A DNA stretch of 64,000 bases, from contig NC_051088.1 of NCBI RefSeq assembly GCF_901709675.1, positions 16,172,193 to 16,236,192 of the forward strand, given 5' to 3'. The notes under the pieces are model-generated. The model worked only from the letters and a program-made list of their open reading frames with translations, was not told the origin of the DNA and searched no databases. Of this stretch, positions 11,814 through 24,600 are shown piece by piece (position 1 is the stretch's first letter; every line of letters begins with the position of its first letter). Made by a program: the position numbers and the translations under genes. The DNA comes from Syngnathus acus (Eukaryota > Chordata > Actinopteri > Syngnathiformes > Syngnathidae).

Positions 11814-13106
11814 TTTCTAACCGACCCTCGCTCATTGACTGTCCTTTTCTCCAATTTTGCACTCTGGCCAACGTACTGTCTAAAATAAAAGTATGTCTTT
11901 GGCGCCACCTTGTAGGGTCTTGGTGCAAAGGAACCATGTTGAAGTGAGTTGAGGCGCTTTGTGTGGGGCTGAATTTTTCAAATAAAATGCTGGCTTCAAA
12001 CTTGGAGCAATTGACCAAAATCTCTTGGACAAGTTTGTCTTCAATGGAGCAAATTACAAAATAAGCCTAAAATGTTGCGTTCCGAGCAAAACGGCTGGCC
12101 TACTGTGTCTTTTCAGTGACGGCTTCTTGACCCTGACCTGTGAATGACCGGGGGTGTTGGCAGCTGTCTGGGGGCTGACGACAGGCGTAGGACACGGTGA
12201 AGGATGCGTGACAATCACCTGACGAGATGAATCGGCAAGCACTGACGGAGGGAAAACCTGGGAGGAGGCGGAAGAGGAGATTTAGCAGGGCGGGGTCCAG
12301 GATGTTTGCGCTGGTCTCCCTCACCTCTTTGGGCGCACGGTCCAGCTTGGGGACAGGGTCTAGTAGCAGTTCAGCTTTGACGGGTCGAGGGTTGGGCGCG
12401 GCCTGCAGCGATTGGATGGTGAAGGTGGAGTACAGGCCCGACTTCATGTAGTCGTTTCGAGAACTCTTTTGCGAGTTGCCGGGCGATGACTTCTGACGAT
12501 CAACGTACGAATCAATCAATCATTTGCACTTGTGACGCATCTTATCGGGTCCGCAAGTCTGCACCCACCTGTACTACATTCTTGGACGGGCAGCTTTTTG
12601 TTTGGCTATTGGCGTCCGGGTTGTCCTGTCTTTGGCTGTCTTCGGGATTGTGTGTCCCGTCCGGCAAGGACGGATCAGGCTGGCTCACAAACCTGTACAC
12701 AAACTTCTGTCCGCTCACCTTCTTGATGATATTCTGGGAAAAAATGCACAAACATATGGTATTCATTTCATTTTATTACATGCAAATTTCCTCTTGGTAA
12801 AAAATCTGTGATTGCATTTTTCGCTTGAAAGTATGCTTTTTATTCAAGTGTTAATTTTAGCAGGGTGACAACACTTGTTAGAGTAGTATGCAGTAAGACC
12901 TTGTCATAGTAGTATCTGAGCGCGCGGCTGAGTTTGTCGTAGTTCATGTTGTGTTTGTTCTTGCGCAGGCCCCACAGGCGAGCCACTTCTTCGGCATCTA
13001 GCAGCTTGAACTCTCCGTCCTCGCCGGTCCATGAAATCAAATGACGCTGGCGCTGGTCGTCCAGCAGATGGAGCAGGAACTGCCAGAGTGTGATAGACGG
13101 GTCCAT
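9148..13106 (-). CDS. elk1: ETS-domain transcription factor ELK1
   Basis: Ternary complex factor that binds DNA with SRF and is activated by MAPK in the nucleus. Ten in-phase coding exons in transcript order: 12900-13106, 12569-12733, 12325-12492, 12138-12257, 11270-11680, 10808-10931, 10004-10119, 9832-9915, 9645-9746 and 9148-9246. They encode 531 residues, against 428 in human. The ETS domain spans residues 1-88 ([15 protein letters not shown], then [20 protein letters not shown]). The SRF-binding B box is at 136-153 ([20 protein letters not shown]). The activation C box at 466-493 includes [15 protein letters not shown], where S486 matches human S383. The ERK-docking FQFP is at 498-501. 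VKAE (residues 162-165) and IKEE (333-336) fit the sumoylation consensus. The C-terminus [13 protein letters not shown] is as in mammals. The central Pro-rich stretch (221-357) is longer than in human. Orthology to ELK1 and not ELK3 or ELK4 rests on these motifs and on synteny. Confidence 0.95.
11774..11813. repeat. (GATT)n microsatellite in ELK1 intron
   Basis: About nine tandem tetranucleotide copies, between ELK1 coding exons 4 and 5. Confidence 0.95.
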
Positions 13107-13107
13107 G

Positions 13108-14071
13108 GCTGGAATGGCAGAAATTCATCAGGGACGCTCACAAGATCAGATGATGATTTATTACAGTAAAGTAATCAAACTGCACTGACACATGGACACG
13201 CAGAACCTCCTCACACATGCAAATAAGCATTATTGTCAATGACCGAGCCGTTATGCAACAAACGCGTCAATCATCTCAGATATCACCATGGCAACCAGTA
13301 ACCATGGAGCTTCAGAGCCGTGCCGCTCTGCTCAAAGGCACTTCAGTTGCTGTGTGCTGCAGACCACACTGACAAGACAGAGCTGATTCCAGGTCAGCCT
13401 AAAGTGGACCATCACGTTCTGGCACCACCGCTCCTTGGTCTTAACCTCCGTGCTCGACCATCAAACCACAACACTCCAAATTCCTCAGGTGGATGACACA
13501 CCCCCATTTCATTATCACTTGTGACAGCACTACCTCGCCAACTGACAAGATCCACCAGAGCGGACGTAGCATCTGTGAAGCTGATCTTTATACAGACAAA
13601 GTGCTGCCGGATGCAGTAGTATTAGTGCTTTGTAGTCTTAGTATGTAGGGCTGTAGAATTTATTGACTTTTAATCATGCTTGCTACTTTGGCTGGCACAA
13701 TTAAATGAACCTGATCCTTGGCGATATGTACAGTTAAAACACAGGCTGTGCTGCATTGCTAGTCAAGCACTTTCTCAACTAGTTGTCAGCCAAACAAAAG
13801 GGTCGCACTAGACGTACTGTTATGTAGTCCCGATGGCAAAAATGAGCAGCAGTGGTCGCCAAGGCAACAACCAGAAAAAGATGGAAGTTCAGAGCTTCCT
13901 TGCATAGAAGAAATTACTGACATCCCATCATGCCTTGTCAACACACACGCACAAACACAACAACAGTGATGAGTGCACTATACTTGGCACCCAAAGAAAT
14001 ACAATTGAAACATGTTGCGCTATCACGCATGCATGCATGCATACACAAGCGCAGGCAGGCACACGCCTTAC
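13108..14071 (-). other. ELK1 first intron
   Basis: Bounded by the donor CAACG/GTAAGG (exon end 14072) and the acceptor CATTCCAG/CC (exon start 13108). No coding signal was seen inside. Confidence 0.6.
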
Positions 14072-14335
14072 CGTTGATGAGCGGGTTTGAATCCATCTTG
14101 CCCAAATTGCTCTTATCGTTGTTACGCGTGCACCAGCCGTCTCACAGATCCTCCATGTTGTTATGTGTTGGTCCTCTTCTTTCCCACCGCCCCTCTCGTA
14201 TTTGTTTGCTCAAGTGTGTGTTTGTGTGTACGCGTGTCCGTGTTTGCGGCTGTCAGAGCAGCAGCTTGTCGGCGGACTTGCGGCTGTTACGTAACCGCTC
14301 CGAGGCGCCACTGCCGGGATCCGCAGCCTCCATGC
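14072..14335 (-). other. elk1: ELK1 upstream exon (5' UTR, possible alternative start)
   Basis: Minus-strand sequence ending in a good donor (GTAAGG) at 14071. Joined to 13108 it places an upstream ATG (14096-14094, strong Kozak AAGATGG) in frame with the ETS exon. This would add MDSNPLINA before MDPSITLW. The 5' limit of the exon is unknown and 14335 is only a nominal boundary. It could equally be purely 5' UTR. Confidence 0.45.
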
Positions 14336-14957
14336 TAACAACCAAACCTCCAAATGTAGAAACTTAAAAAGCAAAACAAAACAAGAGGCTCGATCATAAA
14401 CAACAAGCCCCCCGCCCCTCCTAAAAAACTAAATAGAATAGTGCCTCTACGCACTTAAAAATCAACCTAACAGACGTCTAAAGTGCTGAGTCTGTCCACT
14501 TGTGCGTTTTGCGAGTACGCCGATGGAGTTGTTTTCTTCTGCGCGTTGCTAAGTGCTAAGCTAAACTGCCCACTTTCAAATCTCGTCCGCCCCCGGTGGT
14601 TCTCGCGGTGTCTATTCAAAGTTAAGTTAAGGGTTTTTTTAGGAGTCCGGACAAGCAAAATTCAACTTCGCTGGAGTGGAGTGTATTTGTTTTGTTAGCC
14701 TATCGTGTTAAGTTATCTAGCTCGTTAGCCTTAGCTCTTGTGACAGCTCTCAAGAACCCCACGCCTCTCGGGTGTACGTCAGCCCGCCGACGCCACTCCA
14801 CTGCGGGGGCTGCTGCCACTAAGTTCATCCCAGAAAGCCAGAAAACTCTGCCTTGAAACGTCAAAAAGTCGTCAGCGAAATCGGAACGTGCAATTTCCGA
14901 GTGTAAATCAACGAAGAAACCAAAATTTGATCGCCTATTTGCTTTTGTTTTTCTCCC

Positions 14958-14965
14958 ACTTCCGG
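14958..14965 (-). promoter_or_regulatory. ETS motif in the ELK1 promoter region
   Basis: CCGGAAGT on the minus strand, the optimal ETS/ELK1 recognition core, in CpG-containing sequence upstream of the ELK1 5' exon. Such sites are common in housekeeping promoters. A role in ELK1 autoregulation is inference. Confidence 0.45.
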
Positions 14966-15685
14966 TTTGGACGAACGCTTCCACCTCACTAGTTTTTACC
15001 TGCGTTGAGTTCCGTTGTTGAAAACCTTCGGCTTCCCGTCTATTACTTTCAGACTAAACGTTTTGCTGGCGTTCCATCGGTTCCGACATTTTGATAACGT
15101 GCTGCTCTTGGCAATTTCTTTTCAGATCCTTAACTCCAGGGTTGTCAAAACGTTCTCCTGCAAGGGTCAAATGCATAAAAGGGTAAAAATTGCGATTTGA
15201 GAAACGTCTGACTGACCCATGTTCTTACTAAAAAAAAAAAAAAAAAAAAGTGCGTGTGGAATCTCGTATTTTATATTGTATTTCATATATGTAACTTGTG
15301 CACAACATAATAGTAATTTGGAGAAAAGGGACTTTTTGTCATTTATTTACATTTGGAGGAAATTATATAAAAAATAATCTATTTAACATAATGTCAAAGA
15401 ATGTTTGCTTCTCCAGTCCTTGACTACCCAGCATTAATTTAGCATCATGTCACCATGGCAACGGTCCTGTTAGGATGCTAGAGCAGCATCTTTTTCATCA
15501 AATTGCACTCAATACATCCAGATGTGGACATAGCATGACATCTCATTGCTGGCACTTGTCCATATGAGAATTCAAAAAGTCTAGTCACCACAGAAGAAGA
15601 ACCACAAAATGTTCAGGTTGATCCCACTTATTGGGTGCTACTGGACTTCGTCACTCCTCACGAGGCGTCCAAAGACGGTAAAAAT
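14966..15685. other. Spacer between ELK1 and UXT
   Basis: Contains a 20-base poly-A tract near 15230-15249 and AT-rich sequence. No gene seen. It must hold the ELK1 promoter and the UXT 3' UTR. Confidence 0.5.
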
Positions 15686-18600
15686 CTAGAAGACTTCTCT
15701 TCTGCGGCATTCTGGAAGCTCCGTCAAACCTTGAAGTTCTCGCAGACCCTGAAAGATGACAAGACGGTAGCCAAAGGTCAACAGTGCCCTCGGCTGTTCA
15801 AGCCTTTGATTGCCTCCAATTCTAATGAACTGGACCGAGAACCACACCAACACAGAATAGGGATGATGATTGCGAGCCAGGGAACCAATGGTCATAGTAA
15901 TAGGGTGGGAGGTAGGGTCATCACTCAGCCAACATGCATCTCAAAATATCTGCTTCCGCCTACGTTAGGCCTTTGACTTCTTCCTTTTAAATTGCACCAT
16001 GTTTGTGTGGTCAGTAAAAAGATTCCTTCGGTATATATTGTACGTTTTATCAAGTAGTAATTCGTATTTTGTAAGCATTGCAAAGCAACAACCTTGCATT
16101 TCTTAAAAAATTAAATCACCCAAAAGCCATTACTTTTAAGGCTGTAAGGTGAGTTTGAAATTATAGTTTAAAGTGTTTTGGGATTATATTTTGGGTTTAT
16201 TATCATAGGCAACCATGAATTTATTCACAGATTGCCGTGATACGTGCCATGAATAGCAAGGGTTCAAAGACATGTTCTAACATCTGGAAACCCTCAAACC
16301 TCAGTCCATCACACTGCACTTCCATTAACACTTTCACCACTGTTAACGTGAAATGTCGTCAACAGGAACAAGGAGCGCCAGCGACAGATTTTGAAATCAA
16401 CTACATTTGTTTATGAGAATGGGCAGAGAAAAATCTTGGACAGATGTGGTCTTTAATCTGGGAAAGTTTAAAAGAAAAAAAATATGGCTAGCAGATGTCA
16501 GCATTGAGTCTCTTTCGGATGAGATCATGGTGTACGGATACGCTGGAACTTTGCAACGTTGACCTTTACGAGCAGCTTGTGATTCATCAAGGGTTTGTCA
16601 TGTTAAATTTGCAACAAAGAGTGTCTCAAAAGAGAAAAGAGAAAATGGACTACCACTAAATAGCGTGCAAATTGTTTACTAAGTTTACCAGATGGAAAAC
16701 TGTTACAATGATTATTTTTAATATCAAAAGCACATTTTCATAATTGTCATTTTCTAAAAGTAAAGGACTGTTCAGATGTTTGTGGCATCAGTAAAGAAAA
16801 AAAATATTAGTACTAAAGTCACTGTTGTGCATAAAATATTTTTTCGCAAAAAGCTTGTTTCCTGCTTTTTTGGTCCAAAATAAGTGATTTGAGTAAAACC
16901 AACATATGTTCAACGCTGATTACTACTAAATGGACCAAGGAAGAAAGTCATTTGTGTTGGGAGCATTGAAAGATCACTCAGAGTGCTCTAAATTGGCTGG
17001 AACTCAATGAGTTCTTTTTAGAAAATAGCTGCCATTGAAATAGCCATCTCAATACAGGTAACAAAGGGGTATGTACCAAGCTCCCCTGCTGCAAGCAAAA
17101 CAAAAGCAAACAAAAAAACAGCATGCAGATCCATCATTTTGAATGAACAAACATGACAAACTTGACTAAAGCTTATGAAAGCTATTCATGTTGTTTTTAT
17201 GCGTGTGATGGTGATAATGAAACTGACCTCCAGCACCATCCGGATGTTTGCTTTAATTGTGGCACTGTCTTTGGTCAGCTGATCTGTAAAGCTAACACAC
17301 ATTCACGCAAAAGCAAAATTAGCATGGGCGGTGGTCATCTTGCATGGGAAAAATGGACAAAACTGGCCAACACCTTGTAAAATGTTTAAAGTCAAACTAG
17401 ATTTTTTGGGGGGGTTAACTTCCCTATATCCTGTCAAATTATGTGAGTATTCACTGACGCTGTTAGTTGACTTGTCTTCTTGTCGATGAAGTGCAGAGCT
17501 TCAGTGTGGTCCATCTCCAAGAAGAAGCCAAAGCCCACCAACACAAAGATCTTGGATGAGTCCTCCCTGTGAAGATGAGGACACGCAATAATACTCGGTA
17601 ATAATTTTTGTGATTAAGCCATTGATTTATACTTGTATACAAGCGGAAAGATATGCTTGACTAAATATAGCAGTATTAGTCGTTGTTGTAGTATGTGGGA
17701 GAACTGCACATACACTTCAGCCTGAACATAGAAGTTACAGCCAAGGTCAACATCTGCTTTGAGGTGGTGAGAATCCGTTTCCTGTATACACACACACAAC
17801 ACACGTATATCATACCCACAATGCTTAAGTGTGTGTGTGCACATGTGTGTGTACCTGAAGAGCCTTTAAGGTGTTTTTCAGCTGCAGGTAATGAGAGGCT
17901 TGCTCATAAACAGTATCGCGTTGCTCCATCACTTTTCTAAAAACAACACATGTGGTGTTAAGCGTAGGGCCTGACCGATTAATTGGCTAGCACATTTAAT
18001 CAGCCGTTAACAGCTCTTTTCTATGTATTAAGATATACAAATATCCCCTATGCCCAAAAGTAATAAATAACATCATTGTTTTGTCTTTTTTGCAGTTAAT
18101 CAAATACTACAGGAGAAAGTATTGTAAAACAGTCCAATGTTATGCTAATATTGAATATCATGCTGCAAGTGCTTTGGGATGAATCAGCTGATTTTTCAGT
18201 TATCTGAATTTTATTCTGCCAAAATACCGGAATCGGCATAGGCCTAAAAAAAAATATATATATATATATCAGTCAGGCCCAGAAAAACCTTAAAGAGGCC
18301 GATGCAACCTCTTTTGACTTTAACAAGAAATATTCGGTAAAAAAAATAAATAAATACATGTCAGTAATATAGGGAAATTATTTAAATTCATTCATTCGTT
18401 CATCTAACGAACCGCTTATTCTCATGTGGAGGAAATGCATGTTTCATTTTCATTTAAGGTACCAACATTTGTACACTAAATATTCCCTAACAACAAACCC
18501 AATATGCAGGCTTTCAATTAACTTAATAAAGGCGCCAGGTCAACGTGTTGCTGTCAAAAGCAGTACCATTTAATCAGTTTCGTTAGTACGACTACCTAAC

Positions 18601-18759
18601 AAGAACTCATGATGAGAACGATTATCACAATGATCCGTCCGTCTCTTACTGTAAATCTTTCTTCAGTACTTCGTCAATAAACCTTTCATATTGCAGTACC
18701 TTCGAAGCCACTGTAAACTGAGAATTATCGTTAGTTTTAGAACTATCTGGAGGCGCCAT
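15686..18759 (-). CDS. uxt: UXT, prefoldin-like chaperone subunit
   Basis: Alpha-type prefoldin protein that associates with URI-containing prefoldin-like complexes and acts as a transcription cofactor. Six in-phase coding exons in transcript order: 18650-18759, 17855-17936, 17714-17781, 17459-17566, 17228-17291 and 15686-15748. They encode 164 residues (human 157). Recognisable segments are VLQYERFIDEVLKKDLQ, VYEQASHYLQLKNTL, VDLGCNFYVQAEV, FVLVGFGFFLEMDHTEAL, LTKDSATIKANIRMVLE and GLRELQGLTELPE. The two coiled-coil arms flank the beta-hairpin region, as in prefoldins. The acceptor at 17292 was preferred over the nearer TACAG because only it keeps the frame (yielding LTAFTDQLTKD). The last intron of about 1.5 kb is AT-rich without other features. 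The promoter faces HDAC6. Confidence 0.93.
15749..17227 (-). other. UXT last intron
   Basis: About 1.5 kb of AT-rich sequence between UXT coding exons 5 and 6. No further exon, repeat family or RNA gene was recognised. Confidence 0.6.
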
Positions 18760-18930
18760 TGCTGTTTGCTTGTAATCTTTGGTTGACACGGGGGCGCAAG
18801 AATATGACGTCAGGAGGCGGGGCCACGCACATGACCCATTACGTCATATTTTGCGACAATTTGTTGGCGCTCCGGGCAAAATAAAAACATAAACGCAAAG
18901 AATTTTCTGTAAGTATGCCCATGTTTTTGT
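18760..18930. promoter_or_regulatory. Divergent UXT/HDAC6 promoter region
   Basis: Directly upstream of the UXT ATG lie a perfect palindromic CRE (TGACGTCA, 18805-18812), a GC box (GGAGGCGGGGCC, from about 18813) and a second CRE-like TTACGTCATA near 18838-18847. A plus-strand donor-like CTGTAAGT near 18908 could end an HDAC6 non-coding first exon. The motifs are seen; the shared-promoter role is inferred from the head-to-head layout. Confidence 0.5.
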
Positions 18931-20220
18931 TGTTGTTTTAATATATGTAAATGCCTGTTTAAAGGGCTACGTGATTACACACGGCCATTAATTGCAGCTT
19001 TATTGATATTGAACCTGGCATAAATAATACAAAAATACATCCTGTGGGAAATCAAGGTTCGTTTTTTCCCACAATGTACGCACACATTCGTGGCCAAGAA
19101 TCAGGTAACATACTAATGACATACTCATAATGATACTGTCATGAGAATTCTTTCATGAGGGCTGGCCTGATGATTTGGGGCTGTGGGCATTTTATCTCGA
19201 TGTTGCCTCAAGTTAGTCTGTGTGGAATGCTTGGCCATAAGTTGCAGCCGATAGCAGCTCTTGAATGGAAGTGCAATTTGTTGCTGTGTTTGGGAATAAA
19301 GCGACTGAAAAGGATCAGCGACTGTATCTATCATCCTTGACAACATGCGTAGATTGCGGTATCACTGTCATTCCTGGACATTCCCCAGACAGTGAGTCTC
19401 CAGACTCCAGACATTCTTCATTTTCTAGCAAACGTGCGCAAGTTGCTTGGCAAAACCTCCAAGTTGTTGTTAAGAATCTCACAACAGTGAAGCACTGTTG
19501 TTCTCACAAAACATCAAATGTGACACGTGAGCCCAAAACTCTACTTGTGCAAAACCAGTTAAAAAATGATATACGTTATGCTTTAAATCAAACCTTCCTG
19601 CTGTGTGGTATGAATAAATAAACAGTTCACTCAGCCCTTTGTTTGCAGGAGATTGTTGAATGCCGTGCCCTACTTGGTAGCTAAATTTTGTCTCAGTTGT
19701 TACATGAACCCAAAACACTGAGCCCTCAAGCACCAAATGTGGTTTGTGGGCGTGCTGGACCCTATCTCAGCAGTCTTTGGGCAGTAGGTGGGTTACACCC
19801 ACAATTGCTCGCCAGCCAATTGCAGGGCACAAATAAACAAACAACCATCCGCACTCACACCCACACCAACAGGCAATTTAGAGTGCTCAATTGGTTTTTG
19901 CGTGTTTTTGGAATGTCGGGGAAAACCGGAGTACCCAGAGTAAACCCACTCAGACACGGGGAGAACATGCAAACTCCCCACAGAAGGCTTCACTACCTTC
20001 TTACAACGATACTCAGTTGAAAACACATTATTTTGAAGTGGCCCAATATCAGCTGAATTAATCGCCTGCACAATTAATCGATCGGGCCTAAAGTGTTGCT
20101 TTGTTTGAACGTAGCAGCTATTAAATAACTTTGATAAGTAAATTCTAGTTGTGTATGCACTGCACATACATACAATATGTGTTCACTAATATGCTGTTGT
20201 TGTGTTCTACCTGGTCTGAG
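18931..20220. other. Spacer between UXT promoter and HDAC6 start
   Basis: AT-rich sequence with one interspersed repeat (19740-19990). It probably forms the HDAC6 first intron. No coding exon was seen. Confidence 0.45.
19740..19990 (+). repeat. Fish SINE-like interspersed repeat fragment
   Basis: Contains phrases shared with other copies in this window and very common in teleost genomes: CGCCAGCCAATTGCAGGGCAC, then CACGGGGAGAACATGCAAAC. Related fragments, in both orientations, occur near 30618, 31371, 43190, 54100, 61420 and 63490. Family naming would need a repeat library. Confidence 0.6.
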
Positions 20221-21553
20221 ATGTCGTCTGGAGCAGATGAATCTCCATCATTGGAATCATCATGTGGACTAAAGCCAGTTAGGAGGTCTCCTCGTCTGTC
20301 CCCACAGGTAGCTCAATGTTTGATTAAAGTCTTTGAAAAATATTGGTAAAAAAATAACTTGTCAATGATGAATTGAGGGCCCTGGAATTACTGTCCTCTT
20401 GTTAAAGTTTGACAAGTTGTTCTTTGGTCAGGGCTATTAATGCAGCAGTGTGTATGTGTGCATGTAGGGAGGTGCAGTTCAAGGAAATGAGAAAAAGCAG
20501 AAAGGTAGCACCCTGCAGGAGGCAAAGAAGAAAGGGAAAATGTCAAGGAGCCGAGAAGAGCGAGACAAGGATCTGCAGGTCCAACTGCAGCGGCTGGTGA
20601 GCGCAACCAATCAATCGCTTCACAGATAGATCCTTTTGTACTCTGTGGATAAAAGTAAGCAATGGGCGCCACATAATGTTTAAGTGTGTGTGTGTGTGTG
20701 AAGGACCTGTCCAGCAGGTCGCCTGCCAGCAGGACAGGTTTGGTCTATTCAGAGACCTTCACTCGTCATCACAACCTGTGGGACTCCAAGTAAGTTTACC
20801 TGACCTATGAGCAGTATGTATATATGTGTCACATGATCATACATAGTAATAAATTGTATTACTTCACTCAATGCATATTGTATATACACTACCATTCAAA
20901 AGTTTGGGGTCACTTAGAAATGTTCTTATTTTTAAAATAAAATTGCTATTTTCTAATGAGGATAACATGAAACTAATCAGGAGTACACTTTGTACATTGT
21001 TAATGGGGGTAAATGAATATCTACATAGGTGTATAAAGGCCCATTTCCAGTAACCATCCCTCCAGTGTTTTAATGATCCACCACATAGAGCTAGATTTTG
21101 ATACAAACTATGGCTTTGCACACGTACAGTATTTCATACGACTGTATGCATGTATTTCATGCATTCTGTTAACGACTGACCTCGATGTTCAGCCATGCAG
21201 AAAGTCCTGCCAGAGTGACGTCCATCATGGAGGAGCTGGACAGACAAGAGCTGTCGTCTCGCTGTGTTCAAGTCCAGGTGAGAGTTTGACTGACCTCCCG
21301 ACTTCATGCTGAAGCAGGAGAATTAAGCTCCTTTGTGTGTTTCAGCCCAGAGCAGCCACTGATGAAGAGCTGCTTCTCGTCCACACGTGAGTTCACCAAA
21401 ACATGAAATAATACAACTTTGTTTTACATGCCACATGTCCTCCCTACAGGAAGCAATACATCGAGCTGATTAAGTCCACCCAGATGATGTCTGAGATAGA
21501 ACTGCGTCAACTTTCTGACAAATATGATTCCGTTTATATCCATCCTGTAAGAA

Positions 21554-21618
<65 letters not shown>

Positions 21619-24600
21619 CTTGGGTGCGAACACAACACACTTACACAAACCCATTTGTTGTGTGTGTGTTACAGGAGACCTTCCAGGTGTGCATATTGGG
21701 GGTGGGATCAGTACTCCAGCTGGTAGACCAGGTTTTGACGTCTGAATTGAGGAACGGCTTTGCTGTCATCCGGTATGACCTGAGTGCTCCAAGGAGGTGT
21801 TCAGGATTCCCTCATTAACCAATAATAACATTTGTGTTGTGTGCGTGTCAGGCCTCCAGGACATCACGCTCAGTCAAACAAGGCCAACGGTTTTTGTATT
21901 TTCAACAACGTGGCCATTGCAGCTCGCTACGCTCAGAACAAACACAAAGTCAAAAGGTATGTCTTCTCAGTGAAAAGTGTGGCCAAAAAGCAAGGATTGC
22001 TCAACCAGAATGAGCAATTTGACATAGTGAGCACAGTTAGACGAAAAATAAAATTCGGACTATGGGGTGGAATTCCTTTTTTGAAAACTGTACAAACAAT
22101 TGGATTCAACAGTTTCCCTTCTGTTCATCTGTGTTGAATCTGTTCACACAAGTTTTTTTGTTTTTTTTTCTCATGTGTGTGTCAGGGTGTTGATCGTGGA
22201 CTGGGACGTTCATCATGGTCAAGGTATCCAGTACGTTTTCCAGGAAGACCCCAGGTGACATCTCCTGCTTTTGAACACAAAAATAATAAGAGTTGTCCTG
22301 TTGAAAACATGTGTTAAAATGTGTGTGCGTGCGTCAGCGTGTTGTACATGAGCGTGCACAGGTTTGAGCAGGGTGCTTTCTGGCCTCACCTGCCAGAATC
22401 TGCCAACACCTTTTTGGGCAGCGCCCCCGCCGAAGGACGAAACATCAATCTGGCCTGGGCCACGGTCAGTCACGTCAATTATTCTCTAGCAGCGCTTCAC
22501 AAACTTAAGAGATTCAGAAATAATTCACAGCATACTTCTCAACAAAACTCTCAATAAGTGATCAACAGTTAATTGTGCCTTCTGTCCTCTGCTGGAAGAG
22601 CATTTCATTGTTTTGCCTGTCACCGTCACAAGCTTACGCTCAACTTTGCTATCTCCTTGTTCAGGCAGGGAAAAGCGACGCAGACTATGTGTGTGCTTTC
22701 CAGCAACTGCTGCTTCCTGTCGCCTATGAAGTAAAGCTCACTGATTCCTCTGCAGATGACTGTTGACATCACACTTTGATATTAAAACATTATCTGTGTG
22801 TGTGAAGTTTCAGCCGGAGCTGGTTCTGGTCTCTGCTGGTTTTGATGCTGCACTCGGGGATCCCAAGGTATGACTGAAAAGTGGAAATATTAAGAAAAGC
22901 TTTCACTGGGCCATTATAGAAGGACAAAATAATGTTCTGCGGAATAAACAGCAAAATTCAGTATCCAAATAATATTGTCGTGTGTGTGGGTGGGTGTGTG
23001 TGCGTGTTTTTCAGGGTCAGATGTGCGTAAGTCCTGAGTGTTTCCAGACACTGACACACATGCTAATGTCTTTGGCAGAAGGTCAACTCGTTCTGGCTCT
23101 TGAGGTAAAAACCAAGATTATGACATCATAATGACTGCAAATTGCTCAGAATTTTAATTTGGCCTCATGCAGATATGGGCTTGGTTTTTCTTGTGAATTT
23201 TCTTGGTGCTTTCACCTCTCGCGCGGCCAGCTGCTGCGTCTCCCGAGTCATGTCAGAAGTGACGGACATTGTTCAAAAAACCCGCAAAGTAGTGAAGCCG
23301 CAATAGGTGAAGGCCAAAATGGCGAGGAATTAATGTGATATATTATAATTTATTAAACTAATTTATAAGAGGACTTATCATTTCATGTATTTTTATGTAT
23401 GTTTAGGGAGGTTACAACCTGCAGGCGACAGCAAAGGGTGCTACCGCTTGCGTTCGCGCTTTGCTGGGTGGAGCCTGTGCACCGATGGCTTCATCCACTG
23501 CACCCTCTGACTGGTACCTGTGACATACACACACACACACACAAGCAGTGATACTGATTTGCGTTGTCGAGGGGAATTTTCATAATCAAACTTAAACAGA
23601 TGCTAGCATAGTCATTTACTTGGTAGTGTTAACTCAAAAATAAAGCTTGAATCAATCTTGTTAATTGAGCAGAATGAATAGTATGGGGTTCCCCTGTGAT
23701 ATGTATAAATTGGGCTGTATACTCAATATGTCTATAATTCTTGTCCTTTGAGAGCTGATTGACATAAGCATGCCATAGACATATTAAGACACCCTAACCC
23801 TTTTAAATTACTATGACAAAAAAAATGAAATTCAAATCAGTGACATGAAATTTTGAGACTACTGTACTTCAGCTAACATGAGGCTATGTGAATGCTAACT
23901 GACCCTGGATTTTAAAATAATGACATGTCTCCGTGTATCAGTGCCATGAAGTCCATCTCTGAGACCATCTCGGCTCTGTATCCATATTGGACCTCACTTC
24001 AAGTCCTGGGTAAAAACACACACAAACTTTGTGGCAGTCTCTATTTCTGTTTCTTCTGTTTTAGTTTATGTAGTCATTTTAAACTAGTGTTTTCAATCTT
24101 TACTGAGCCAAGGCATGTTTTACATCAGGAACATTTCACAGTATGTTATTCACAAAAAAGCTACAATGATCATCTTTGTCTCAATTCACTCAAAAATGTA
24201 CTTAATACTCAATTTGGGCCTGTTCGTGATTAGGAATCACTGTTCAAAACAGTTAGTTGTTGTACCTTGTGTGTTGGCACAATTTTGCATGTCAGTTGTG
24301 TTGTGTCTCCTGTAGAGGGTGATCATCTTGCTGAAGGAAATGTCCTCAGATTAACAGCCAATGAGGAGAGGCCACAAGGTCCCCTTGTCACGACAACAGG
24401 CCTGGTGTATGACGAAAGAATGATGGAGCACCTGAACCTGTGGGACAGGTGGGCGGGTGGGTCCTTGAGGGTAATCCGCACTGGATTGGATAACTGACGT
24501 GGTCCACTCTCCTCCATGTTCTCTACAGGCATCATCCTGAACAGCCACAAAGAATCTTCAAGATCTTCTCTAGACATGAGCAGCTTGGACTGGTGGAACG

